Source of the DNA: an uncultured Eubacteriales bacterium
Lineage (GTDB): Bacteria; Bacillota; Clostridia; Lachnospirales; CAG-274
Direction: 5' to 3'
Assembly (NCBI GenBank): GCA_949293325.1
Contig: CASFCZ010000086.1
Coordinates: forward strand, 1-34,470
Length of the DNA: 34,470 nt
The notes beneath the pieces were generated by a model that was not told where the DNA came from, ran no database searches, and saw only the letters and a program-made list of their open reading frames with translations. Position 1 is the stretch's first letter; every line of letters begins with the position of its first letter. A program made the translations under genes and the position numbers. Below are positions 1 to 6,986 of the stretch, piece by piece.

Positions 1-47
1 GCAAAGGCCATACCCATTCAAAAAAGGGCTGACAATTCCTGAAAATT

Positions 48-78
48 AAAAGACCTCGGAATTTTCCGCGGTCTTTTA
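48..78 (-). terminator. Intrinsic terminator after the ASCH-domain gene
   Basis: A hairpin with arms of about 12 nt (AAAAGACC-tCGG against CCGcGGTCTTTT) begins at the stop codon of the leftward ASCH gene. On the minus strand it runs out into TTTTAATTTTC, so it should end the response regulator - kinase - ASCH transcript. It may also work weakly in the other direction. Confidence 0.7.
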
Positions 79-426
79 TTTAATAAGCTCTATTTCAATA
101 CCCACTACACCATACTTTTCCTGTTTTTCTACAGAATAATATTTCTCCATATCCGAGGGATTCGCACCCTCAAGTTCCGAGGGAGCATAACCGCATTTTT
201 CAAGGGGCAGTTTTTTATAAAGCTCCCTGAAGTTCTTAAAACAGTAAAGGGCAGCCACCCTTACTGTAAGTCTTTTGCTGACAGCATTGTTGGTACAGGT
301 AAACTCAATTTCATCTCCCACCCTTATCATCCGTCTTTTTTCATCATACAGACGCAGTTCAATTGTCTTCTTTCCTGTAGCTATCATTTCAAAGGGTTTG
401 GGATTAAGCTTCATAAAATGTTTCAT
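76..426 (-). CDS. ASCH-domain protein, putative RNA-binding
   Basis: This is a 116-residue single-domain protein of the ASCH/PUA-like fold, a family thought to bind RNA or modified nucleotides. The family pattern is visible near the N-terminus: LNPKPFEMIATGKKTIELRL, then a conserved RVGDEIEF strand pair. The start at 426 is chosen because AGAGGA lies eight bases upstream; an in-frame ATG 36 bases further out has no comparable site. It begins 32 bases after the histidine kinase stop and is followed by a terminator, so it is probably the last gene of that operon. Its substrate and its link to the two-component system are unknown. Confidence 0.75.
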   Translation of the reverse strand: MKHFMKLNPKPFEMIATGKKTIELRLYDEKRRMIRVGDEIEFTCTNNAVSKRLTVRVAALYCFKNFRELYKKLPLEKCGYAPSELEGANPSDMEKYYSVEKQEKYGVVGIEIELIK

Positions 427-458
427 TGGTATATCCTCTTTACATATCCTTATAAAAA

Positions 459-1763
459 TCACTCATTGTTTTTTATATATAGCAGTACTGAAGCATAAAA
501 CACATTGTTGTGATGTTTAAAATCCACAACACCCTTATACTCCTCAGCTATTGCCCTTACTGAATTAGTGCCGTAACCTACCCCACTATGCTTTGTTGAC
601 ATAAGCATATCATCCTTAAATACAGGCTGGTTTTCACAGGTATTATCCACCGTCAGAGAAAAGGCATTACTACCTGTAATTGTACAGCATACCTTTATAA
701 ATGGCTCCTTAAGCTTTGTATTTATACAGGCATAAACAGCATTTTCAAGGAGATTTCCAAAGAGTACACTAAGGGTGGGATCAGGAATATTTATCCGGGC
801 AGGAATATTAATATTTGTTATAACCTTTATGTTGTTTTTCTCGGCAATATTAAAATACCAGCCCAGTATTATATCAATGGTTTTATTTGCACAATACCCT
901 GTCTTGATATCTACGGGAAGTGATTTTTTATATACATCAAGATATTGGGATATGGCCTTATAATCCTCCTTTTCCATATAGGATTGCAGAATATTTATAT
1001 GCTGCTTCAAATCGTGCCTTGCCCTTTTCACTTCGGTAATGTGATTATACAGAGTATTATACTGGGTCATATACATTGAGTTAAGCTTATTTACAGTTTC
1101 GTTTTTTTCTTTCAGCATTATCTGCTCCCTTATATTGTTAAGAGATACAAGAAGTATGCCATATATCATTAATACCGCCACTGCAAACAGAAGTCTGGAG
1201 AGAATAAACTTCCATTTATAGTCCCCCACAGGGACGAGATTGTATGTAAATATAAGTATAATAACAGAAACCACAAAGGGCAGAAGCCATATAGTGCGCC
1301 ACAGCTTGGGAGCTTCCACCTCAAATATAATTGTCACAGCTTTTTTCAGCAAAATAAGAATAAATGGAAGGAGTGCAATAAAGCACAGTGAATGAGTCAG
1401 AATCTCCGTAGTATAGGATACATTAAAAAATGTATACATCAGGAATACGGAGATACCCCTTAAAACAATAATTGTATCCAAAATGAATATATAGAAAAAC
1501 AAAAGCTTAAACGGACTTTCCTTAACAATTATAAAATATAATACACAAAACAAAACGGAGGCAAACTCCAATACCCTGGAATCAACACCATTTACAGTCA
1601 ATACCGCCATAGATAAATAATGGCAGAAGTTAAAGATTACAAAAATCAGTATACACACCGCAAGGGGAAGTCTTAATTTTTTATAAAAAGGGACATAGCA
1701 AATAACTCTGTAGGGAGTAAATATAGCAGTGTAATATATAATCAGTTTTAATATTTCATTCAT
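459..1763 (-). CDS. GHKL sensor histidine kinase, AgrC/VirS type
   Basis: This 434-residue membrane kinase should sense an external signal and phosphorylate the LytTR regulator encoded just upstream. The first roughly 210 residues are six or seven hydrophobic segments. They are followed by a coiled region and the phosphoacceptor box RHDLKQH (His near residue 250). The C-terminal GHKL ATPase shows an N-box (NLLENAVYACI) and a glycine box (GVGYGTNSVRAIAEEY), typical of the AgrC/ComD/VirS class. The start is placed at 1763, where TAATG overlaps the regulator's stop codon and GGGG lies nine bases upstream. An ATG three codons earlier sits directly against that GGGG and is less likely. No AgrB/AgrD-type peptide genes are nearby, so the ligand is unknown. 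Confidence 0.85.
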   Translation of the reverse strand: MNEILKLIIYYTAIFTPYRVICYVPFYKKLRLPLAVCILIFVIFNFCHYLSMAVLTVNGVDSRVLEFASVLFCVLYFIIVKESPFKLLFFYIFILDTIIVLRGISVFLMYTFFNVSYTTEILTHSLCFIALLPFILILLKKAVTIIFEVEAPKLWRTIWLLPFVVSVIILIFTYNLVPVGDYKWKFILSRLLFAVAVLMIYGILLVSLNNIREQIMLKEKNETVNKLNSMYMTQYNTLYNHITEVKRARHDLKQHINILQSYMEKEDYKAISQYLDVYKKSLPVDIKTGYCANKTIDIILGWYFNIAEKNNIKVITNINIPARINIPDPTLSVLFGNLLENAVYACINTKLKEPFIKVCCTITGSNAFSLTVDNTCENQPVFKDDMLMSTKHSGVGYGTNSVRAIAEEYKGVVDFKHHNNVFYASVLLYIKNNE

Positions 1764-2476
1764 TATAAACATCCCCGTGTTTTTTTGAAAATATAATTTG
1801 CATACTGCGTCTTTACTTCATTGGTTTTACTCCTGCTTATATGCAGTTGTATCCCTGTATTCATAATAAAGAAGTTATCCGATATACTGCTGACATTTCC
1901 CAGGTTGACAACTCCGCCCCGACTGTAGACACAGAATTCATCCCTCGGCAGCAAATTCAGAAAGTCTTTGAAAGACATGTACACACTGTATGTATCTGTA
2001 ATTGTATATATCTCAACGTTATGACCCCTTGATTGTGCGTATAAAACAGTTGAAGCAGGTATATCCAGTGACATTCGGTTTTTTTTAATCGTTATAACCC
2101 TTTCTGCAGTTATGTTGCATAGTCTGTTAAGTATCAGAGATATACGTTTTTCCTCCGGAGGCTTTATTACATAATCAAAGGCCTGTACATCATAGCCCTC
2201 AAGGGCAAAACCTCTGTCGGTTGTTACAAATATAATAGGTACGGACCTGTTGCTTTCCCGTATTTTTCGTGCAATATCAAGACCATTAGCTTCCGGCATA
2301 ATTATATCAAGAAAAAAAGCCGAAAAGCTCTTTGTCTTAATTTCATTGTTAAAGGTACTTATGTCAGTGTAAGTAAAAACCTTACAATTAATGTAGTTTT
2401 TGCAGGCAGTTTCTTCTATAAGTTTTTTCAAAAGCTCAGCTTCTTCTTTTAAATCATCTAATACGGCAATATTCAT
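1763..2476 (-). CDS. LytTR-family response regulator
   Basis: This 237-residue cytoplasmic transcription factor has an N-terminal receiver domain (about 1-115) with the acidic pair D7/D8, phosphoacceptor D57 in FFLDIIMP, T85/T86 and K105 in VIKPP. A C-terminal LytTR DNA-binding domain follows (about 130-235). LytTR regulators bind pairs of short direct repeats spaced about two helical turns apart. Such a pair with a 20-bp period lies just upstream of this gene's own promoter, so autoregulation is likely. The gene overlaps the kinase start in a TAATG arrangement, showing translational coupling. A GAGGTGGGG ribosome site precedes the ATG. Confidence 0.9.
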   Translation of the reverse strand: MNIAVLDDLKEEAELLKKLIEETACKNYINCKVFTYTDISTFNNEIKTKSFSAFFLDIIMPEANGLDIARKIRESNRSVPIIFVTTDRGFALEGYDVQAFDYVIKPPEEKRISLILNRLCNITAERVITIKKNRMSLDIPASTVLYAQSRGHNVEIYTITDTYSVYMSFKDFLNLLPRDEFCVYSRGGVVNLGNVSSISDNFFIMNTGIQLHISRSKTNEVKTQYANYIFKKTRGCL

Positions 2477-2496
2477 AACCCCACCTCTTTTTATTT

Positions 2497-2525
2497 ATTT
2501 TAACATATAAAAACAGTCGGTTCAA
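2497..2525 (-). promoter_or_regulatory. Promoter of the LytTR regulator operon
   Basis: On the minus strand there is a -35 TTGAAC and a -10 TAAAAT separated by 17 bases. The predicted start lies near 2490, just ahead of the ribosome site. The two direct repeats described at 2543-2576 sit immediately upstream, at about -53 to -86, where an activator would bind. Confidence 0.6.
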
Positions 2526-2542
2526 ACCAAAAGCATTACCCT

Positions 2543-2576
2543 TTGTGACGATTATATACCACTTGTGACGATTATA
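2543..2576 (-). promoter_or_regulatory. Tandem 14-bp direct repeat, probable LytTR operator
   Basis: The plus-strand sequence TTGTGACGATTATA occurs perfectly twice, at 2543-2556 and 2563-2576, a start-to-start spacing of 20 bp (two helical turns). This is the geometry used by LytTR regulators, and the site is upstream of the gene for one. The surrounding stretch 2577-2652 holds nothing else recognisable apart from AT-rich sequence. Confidence 0.6.
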
Positions 2577-2652
2577 GGAAAATATCCCTTTTTATATAAT
2601 AAAAACATCTTTATACCGGTAATAATTAAACAGCCCTGAATATCAGAAATAC

Positions 2653-2701
2653 AAAAACCGGCCTCAACTGTCACTAAGTGTTGACAGCAGAAGCCGGTTT
2701 T
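2653..2701 (-). terminator. Terminator after the GT2 glycosyltransferase operon
   Basis: A two-tier hairpin has outer arms AAAACCGGC/GCCGGTTTT and an inner stem CTGTCA/TGACAG. On the minus strand it ends in GGTTTTTG, about 100 bases past the glycosyltransferase stop codon. It separates that operon from the LytTR promoter region. Confidence 0.75.
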
Positions 2702-2797
2702 ATTATTCTCAGCTATTAATATAATTTATACTGTATGACCAAATACAGATACTGCATTTATTAGCCCTGACTAACATTTTTACAGCAAGTACAGGCT

Positions 2798-3757
2798 TTA
2801 ACCCCCTATTATGTTATTTCTCTTGAGGGATGAAAGTATATTAAGCCTGATAATAAAATCCTGCTTATTCTTTTTTACCATAACATCAAGAATAACACCA
2901 ATAGTAAATGAGATAGCCGAAAGGACTGCACAGATAAGTGAAAAAATAAGTGTAGGAAATCTTGGCACCTGATGTGTTGACAGATATTCCATAAACACAG
3001 GTGCAAAGGTAATTCCCGCAACTATAAGAAGTATAAGGGCAATAATACCAAAGAACATCATTGGCCTGTACTCCTTGAACATAACCGCTATGGTCTTAAG
3101 CACCTTCATACCGTCTGTAAAAGTGTTCAGCTTTGAAACGCTGCCCTCAGGTCTGTCCCTGAAATTAATAGGTATCTCCTTAATGTTAAACTTTTTGTCA
3201 AGGGCATTAATAGTCATTTCCGTTTCTATTTCAAAGCCACCTGACACAATAGGCATCATTTTGACAAAGTCATAGCTGAAGGCCCGATAGCCTGTCATAA
3301 TATCCTTTATATTGCTTTTGAAAAGGGAATTTATCAGATCCCTTACCAGTTTATTGCCAAAACCGTGAAATCTGCGCTTATTTTCCTGAAAATATGTAGA
3401 TGATAACCTGTCACCGATAACCATGTCATATCCATCTTTAAGAACCAGATCAACCATTTCACGGGCATGTTCGGCAGGATAGGTATCATCACCGTCTATC
3501 ATAATATAGCAGTCTGCATCTATCTGACGAAACATACTGCGTACCACATTACCCTTACCCTGTCTGTACTCCTTACGTACCACTACCCTTTCACCAAGGG
3601 ATGAAGCTATCTCATAGGTACGGTCTGTAGAGTTGTTGTCATAGACATAGATGGTAGCCTCAGGGAGAGCTGCCATAAAGTCCTCTGCCACTTTCTTAAC
3701 GGTTTTTTCCTCATTATAGCATGGTACCAATACCGCTACTTTTTTGCTATTTTCCAT
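2798..3757 (-). CDS. GT2 glycosyltransferase, polyprenyl-phosphate sugar synthase type
   Basis: This 319-residue enzyme probably transfers a sugar from a nucleotide sugar to a polyprenyl phosphate carrier on the inner face of the membrane (DPM1/GtrB-like). The N-terminal GT-A fold starts with VAVLVPCYNEEKTV, carries the metal-binding DGDD near residue 90, and shows the TGYRAFS segment common in this subgroup. Two membrane segments (about 233-255 and 265-290) close the protein. It starts 12 bases after the stop of the multi-pass protein, with a GGAGGG ribosome site. Such synthases usually feed a GT-C-type enzyme, which fits its partner. The sugar cannot be told from sequence. Confidence 0.85.
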   Translation of the reverse strand: MENSKKVAVLVPCYNEEKTVKKVAEDFMAALPEATIYVYDNNSTDRTYEIASSLGERVVVRKEYRQGKGNVVRSMFRQIDADCYIMIDGDDTYPAEHAREMVDLVLKDGYDMVIGDRLSSTYFQENKRRFHGFGNKLVRDLINSLFKSNIKDIMTGYRAFSYDFVKMMPIVSGGFEIETEMTINALDKKFNIKEIPINFRDRPEGSVSKLNTFTDGMKVLKTIAVMFKEYRPMMFFGIIALILLIVAGITFAPVFMEYLSTHQVPRFPTLIFSLICAVLSAISFTIGVILDVMVKKNKQDFIIRLNILSSLKRNNIIGG

Positions 3758-3769
3758 AATAACCCTCCG

Positions 3770-5845
3770 TTACAGCCAGAATGTAATGGCTGAAGTAATA
3801 GAATAATAAAAATCAGGATTTGTTGAATCAATGTAATAATCTCCGGAAGCAAAAAGCAATGCCGCATCATATAGCAAAGACAGACCCGAAAGACACACCA
3901 CCATAAAGGCTACATGCTTGTTTGTATATCTAGTACACAGTGCAAGAGCAACCAAAACAGCAGGCAGAAGAAGAAGATAAGAATAGTCTGCATAGTATCT
4001 GTAAAGAATACCAGCCATTTCCGTATCTGCAATTACCACCACCAGAGCAAAGACAAGGGAGCTTATAACGAAAGCATAAAGTCCTTTGCTTTTAAGCTCA
4101 CTGCGACAGTACTTTATACCTGCAACAAGCCACACAACAGGCTGGCAGGCTATGACGCCACCAAGCATCATTTCCGTAATGGTAGTGCCCATATACAGGT
4201 TTGACAGATTGGTACCTGTAATAAACGGGAACTTTCCATAGGTAACAGGCAGCTGTAAAAGATATACAAATATGCCAAATGGCAGTCTACCAAGATTAAA
4301 GCCTCTGCTTGTCATATCATTTGTAGTCAGATTATAATTAGCTCCGAAATCAAATACCGAACCAAAACGTGCATAATTATACCACATTACCGCAGATGCG
4401 CAAATAATATAGGGCAGAATGAATACAACAGTGTGTACAATGGACTGCTTTGAAAAGAGACGTCTTTCCTTAAATACAGTACCGTAAAACAATGGTATTG
4501 CCAGGAAGGATGCTATCAGGAACTGTGGTCTGCATCCTGAAACAGCTGCCATGCAAAGGGAGCCTGCAAAAAGCTTTACCCCCTGCATTACCTTTGTACG
4601 GCAGTCGTATGCACTTATCCAGAAATAAAGTCCCGCCGTACACAAAGCAAGTGCCATTGAAATAGGCATAAAATACATATCCGGTCTGCGGAAAGCAAAT
4701 ATTATGCCGCTTGAGGCCACAAATACCTGGGCAAGGATAAGGAAATGTGCAAAACTTATATCCTTAAACCATCTTTTGACCATTGCCCTGACAAGGAAAA
4801 AGGCAAATATAACAAATACATAATAATTAATCAATACACCATACCGTGTAGGAAATTCCTGCTGGGTTATAAGCCGGTATGGCAGATAATAGGTAAGAAC
4901 CGGCAAAGCACCAAAGTAAACATAGTATTTTCCGTCATAATAGACATGATCCCATTTATATCCAACGCCGTTCTGAGCCATTACCCTGTCACGTTCTGTC
5001 TTATCATAGGGATTTTCCATATCAATAAGTGCCTGTGGGGGCTGGGCATAATCCAGATACACATGACCGTTAATAAAGGACTGTGCCAAATAGTCATACT
5101 GATGATGATGTTCAAAGCCCGGATTATCAAAAACAGGGTTTGAAAGGGCAATTACACTGCCCAGAACCATATTGGCAATTACAACAAGAATTATTATCCA
5201 ACACTGACCATAGCTTTTATGGTCAAAGACAATATTATATACCGGTGAGCCATACCTGAAAGTATATATAATAGCAGCTATGGCAAAGAGAATAAGCACC
5301 CTTAAAGGATTAGCAGAAAAGGGCACCTGTTTGTTCACTTCCACACTGTCTATAATAAGGGTCTGATTGTCCACACCGTTGAACTTAAGCCTGAGGGTAT
5401 CACTTTCCCCTGCAGTATGGAGCTTTATATACTTGGTACGCTCAACATCGTTTACTATATACCACTCGGGCATCTCCTTAGGCTGGGCATTTGCATAATC
5501 GTTTATGGATGGTACAACAGCCAGCCTTTCAAAGCTAAGGGAAGTACCCTCCCCACTTTCATAAGGCTCATCGCAGCGCTTGTCCCTTATGCTGATATAC
5601 AGATTTTTGACCTCTGTATCAAAGCCTCTGAACTCAATATACTTATCTCCGTTTTGTAAAATTTTGATTTCATTAATACCTGCTGCCGCCACTCCAGAAC
5701 CACAGGTATAGGACTCAAGGGGTACACTTTCGTAGCCCAAGCCCTCAAAAAATCTCCAATTAAAAACAAAAATTTCAGCAATCAGAACACCTATCAATAT
5801 TATAATATAGGGCTTGAATTTTTTATAAGCTGAACCTTCCTCCAT
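3770..5845 (-). CDS. Large multi-pass membrane protein, possible GT-C glycosyltransferase
   Basis: This is a 691-residue integral membrane protein. One N-terminal membrane segment (about 12-30) is followed by an extracytoplasmic, beta-rich region to about residue 185, then about ten hydrophobic segments to the C-terminus. No family is recognised with certainty. Length, topology and tight pairing with a polyprenyl-phosphate sugar synthase are typical of GT-C enzymes that move a lipid-linked sugar onto a glycan or protein outside the cell. The start has GGAGGG nine bases upstream and lies behind a good promoter, so this gene leads a two-gene operon. The GT-C role is inferred. Confidence 0.7.
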   Translation of the reverse strand: MEEGSAYKKFKPYIIILIGVLIAEIFVFNWRFFEGLGYESVPLESYTCGSGVAAAGINEIKILQNGDKYIEFRGFDTEVKNLYISIRDKRCDEPYESGEGTSLSFERLAVVPSINDYANAQPKEMPEWYIVNDVERTKYIKLHTAGESDTLRLKFNGVDNQTLIIDSVEVNKQVPFSANPLRVLILFAIAAIIYTFRYGSPVYNIVFDHKSYGQCWIIILVVIANMVLGSVIALSNPVFDNPGFEHHHQYDYLAQSFINGHVYLDYAQPPQALIDMENPYDKTERDRVMAQNGVGYKWDHVYYDGKYYVYFGALPVLTYYLPYRLITQQEFPTRYGVLINYYVFVIFAFFLVRAMVKRWFKDISFAHFLILAQVFVASSGIIFAFRRPDMYFMPISMALALCTAGLYFWISAYDCRTKVMQGVKLFAGSLCMAAVSGCRPQFLIASFLAIPLFYGTVFKERRLFSKQSIVHTVVFILPYIICASAVMWYNYARFGSVFDFGANYNLTTNDMTSRGFNLGRLPFGIFVYLLQLPVTYGKFPFITGTNLSNLYMGTTITEMMLGGVIACQPVVWLVAGIKYCRSELKSKGLYAFVISSLVFALVVVIADTEMAGILYRYYADYSYLLLLPAVLVALALCTRYTNKHVAFMVVCLSGLSLLYDAALLFASGDYYIDSTNPDFYYSITSAITFWL

Positions 5846-5892
5846 TTTTATAAACCCTCCAAAAAGTTGAAATATTTCTAATAATATTTATA

Positions 5893-5921
5893 ATTCTACA
5901 CCATTTTATTAACCTTTGCAA
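5893..5921 (-). promoter_or_regulatory. Promoter of the membrane protein/GT2 operon
   Basis: On the minus strand there is a -35 TTGCAA, a 17-base spacer and a -10 TAGAAT, about 50 bases ahead of the start codon at 5845. Confidence 0.6.
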
Positions 5922-5974
5922 TAGTTAATCTTACCCTCTCTGACGCATATATTATAAATATAAGGGGTGATAAT

Positions 5975-6115
5975 ATGCTTTGTGGTATTAAAATAATGGG
6001 ATTTATACTTTTTCTGCTGGGTATCGGAATGTTTCTTGGGCTAATTGTGCCTTGCAGTGCCCTTCTACTTTCTATTGTGCTAACAGGAATAGGAGCTTTC
6101 ATAATATTAAAATAA
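5975..6115 (+). CDS. 46-residue hydrophobic membrane peptide
   Basis: This small gene encodes one or two membrane segments: MLCGIKIMGFILFLLGIGMF, then a Cys/Pro-containing turn (LIVPCSAL) and a second glycine-rich hydrophobic stretch ending in ILK. AAGGGG lies about nine bases ahead of the ATG, and a hairpin terminator follows directly after the stop codon. It is the only rightward gene in the first 15 kb, lying between two leftward operons. A possible promoter (TTAATC, 17 bases, TATATT at 5925-5953) is weak. The sequence fits the small hydrophobic proteins often missed in Clostridia annotation. Its function is unknown. Confidence 0.65.
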   Translation: MLCGIKIMGFILFLLGIGMFLGLIVPCSALLLSIVLTGIGAFIILK

Positions 6116-6117
6116 AA

Positions 6118-6153
6118 AGGGGCATATCCCAACAAAAGTTGCAATATGCCCCT
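6118..6153. terminator. Bidirectional terminator between the small membrane gene and the NifX-like gene
   Basis: The perfect 10-bp stem AGGGGCATAT/ATATGCCCCT has a short inner stem CAAC/GTTG. On the minus strand it is followed by TTTTTATTTTAAT, so it should end the DUF134/NifX-like transcript. In the plus direction it directly follows the 46-residue gene. Confidence 0.8.
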
Positions 6154-6160
6154 CATTGTA

Positions 6161-6553
6161 TCAATGACAGTGATGTTCTCCGCAGCCATGATTACCGCAG
6201 CTATGACCCTCCTCATGGGAATGATGGTCACAGTGAACATCGGGATTAAAATCGAGCTTACCATTAAGGAGAGCAGCCACAGCCTCATCTGCACTGCCGG
6301 TTACACCGCCGTAAAGCTTAATTCCTGCCTGTGCAAGTGCCATCTGAGCTCCGCCGCCGATACCTCCGCAGATAAGGGTATCTACACCCTTTTCATTAAG
6401 AAAACCTGCAAGTGCACCGTGTCCGCTGCCCATGGTATTTACTACCTCACTGTTCTCAACAGCTCCATCCTTAATATCATAAATTTTAAATTCCTCGGTA
6501 TGTCCAAAGTGCTGAAATACTTGTCCGTTGTCATAGGTTACCGCAATTTTCAT
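6161..6553 (-). CDS. NifX/NifB C-terminal-type (dinitrogenase cofactor) family protein with metal-binding tail
   Basis: This 130-residue protein has a dinitrogenase iron-molybdenum cofactor biosynthesis fold over about 1-105 (MKIAVTYDNGQVFQHFGHTE, then LICGGIGGGAQMAL). The fold binds metal clusters in NifB/NifX/NifY and in many small stand-alone proteins of anaerobes. The last roughly 25 residues are extremely rich in His and Cys (for example CDHHSHEEGHSCGNHGCG), suggesting a metal-binding extension. It overlaps the DUF134 stop codon by four bases (ATGA), so the two are translated together. No nitrogenase genes are present, so a nitrogen-fixation role is not implied. Confidence 0.85.
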   Translation of the reverse strand: MKIAVTYDNGQVFQHFGHTEEFKIYDIKDGAVENSEVVNTMGSGHGALAGFLNEKGVDTLICGGIGGGAQMALAQAGIKLYGGVTGSADEAVAALLNGKLDFNPDVHCDHHSHEEGHSCGNHGCGEHHCH

Positions 6554-6906
6554 TTAACTCGTCCTTTCTGCTTTCCGCAGGTACAGCCCTTGTTGCCGCA
6601 GCCGCAGTCATTACCGCCCTCACACAGAACATAGTCACCGCCTTCTACTCTGAGCCGCTTACCGTTTACAAGGCTGTCGGCAAGCTTACGGCGTGCACCG
6701 TTGTAAATAGACTGCACGGTGGTACGTGCAACATTCATACGCCGGGAGCATTCCTCCTGTGTAAGGCCTTCAAGATCAATAAGCCGTATGCTTTCAAATT
6801 CATCAACCGTCATTACAACGTCTTCACTGTGCTCACCGCTTAAGGGTCCGAAATTAATACAGCCCGGCATGGCACAAATCCGTCGTCTTTTGTATGGTCT
6901 TGGCAT
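6550..6906 (-). CDS. DUF134 family HTH regulator with Cys-rich tail
   Basis: This 118-residue DNA-binding protein starts MPRPYKRRRICAMPGCINFG, the DUF134 signature, with a sigma-70 region 4-like helix-turn-helix in the middle (LTQEECSRRMNVARTTVQSI). The C-terminus holds a cluster of cysteines (CEGGNDCGCGNKGCTCG). The start at 6906 is supported by GGAGG seven bases upstream; an in-frame ATG 12 codons earlier would put the start inside the promoter. DUF134 genes commonly lie next to NifX/NifB-like genes, as here. A repeated element over its own promoter suggests self-regulation, perhaps in response to metal or cluster status. Confidence 0.85.
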   Translation of the reverse strand: MPRPYKRRRICAMPGCINFGPLSGEHSEDVVMTVDEFESIRLIDLEGLTQEECSRRMNVARTTVQSIYNGARRKLADSLVNGKRLRVEGGDYVLCEGGNDCGCGNKGCTCGKQKGRVK

Positions 6907-6925
6907 ATAAAACCTCCGTTTCCGA

Positions 6926-6973
6926 CTTATGTCAATAATCATTCTACTACAGTTTATGTCTTATGTCAATAAT
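6926..6973 (-). promoter_or_regulatory. Two identical 14-bp operator-like repeats around the DUF134 promoter
   Basis: On the minus strand ATTATTGACATAAG occurs at 6973-6960, where it supplies the -35 box, and again at 6939-6926, at about +1. Each copy has TTAT/ATAA arms around TGAC, so it is a weak palindrome. A third partial copy (GACATAAA) overlaps the upstream one. The 34-bp spacing brackets the core promoter and fits repression by the gene's own product. Confidence 0.5.
6941..6969 (-). promoter_or_regulatory. Promoter of the DUF134/NifX-like operon
   Basis: On the minus strand a consensus -35 TTGACA, a 17-base spacer and -10 TAGAAT lie just past the recQ stop codon. No terminator is seen between recQ and this promoter. 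Confidence 0.7.
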
Positions 6974-6986
6974 ACTCCTTCACATT

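Noticed and set aside
2577..2797. AgrD-like signal peptide gene near the sensor kinase
   Set aside because: Only a nine-codon frame without a ribosome site is present, and there is no AgrB-like protease.
5896..6294. A 132-codon leftward frame over the small membrane gene
   Set aside because: It is the antisense of the 46-codon gene and of the NifX-like gene's end, has no ribosome site, and crosses the terminator.
6161..6906. Nitrogen-fixation locus
   Set aside because: The NifX/NifB-like domain is common in non-fixing anaerobes, and no nitrogenase or cofactor assembly genes are present.
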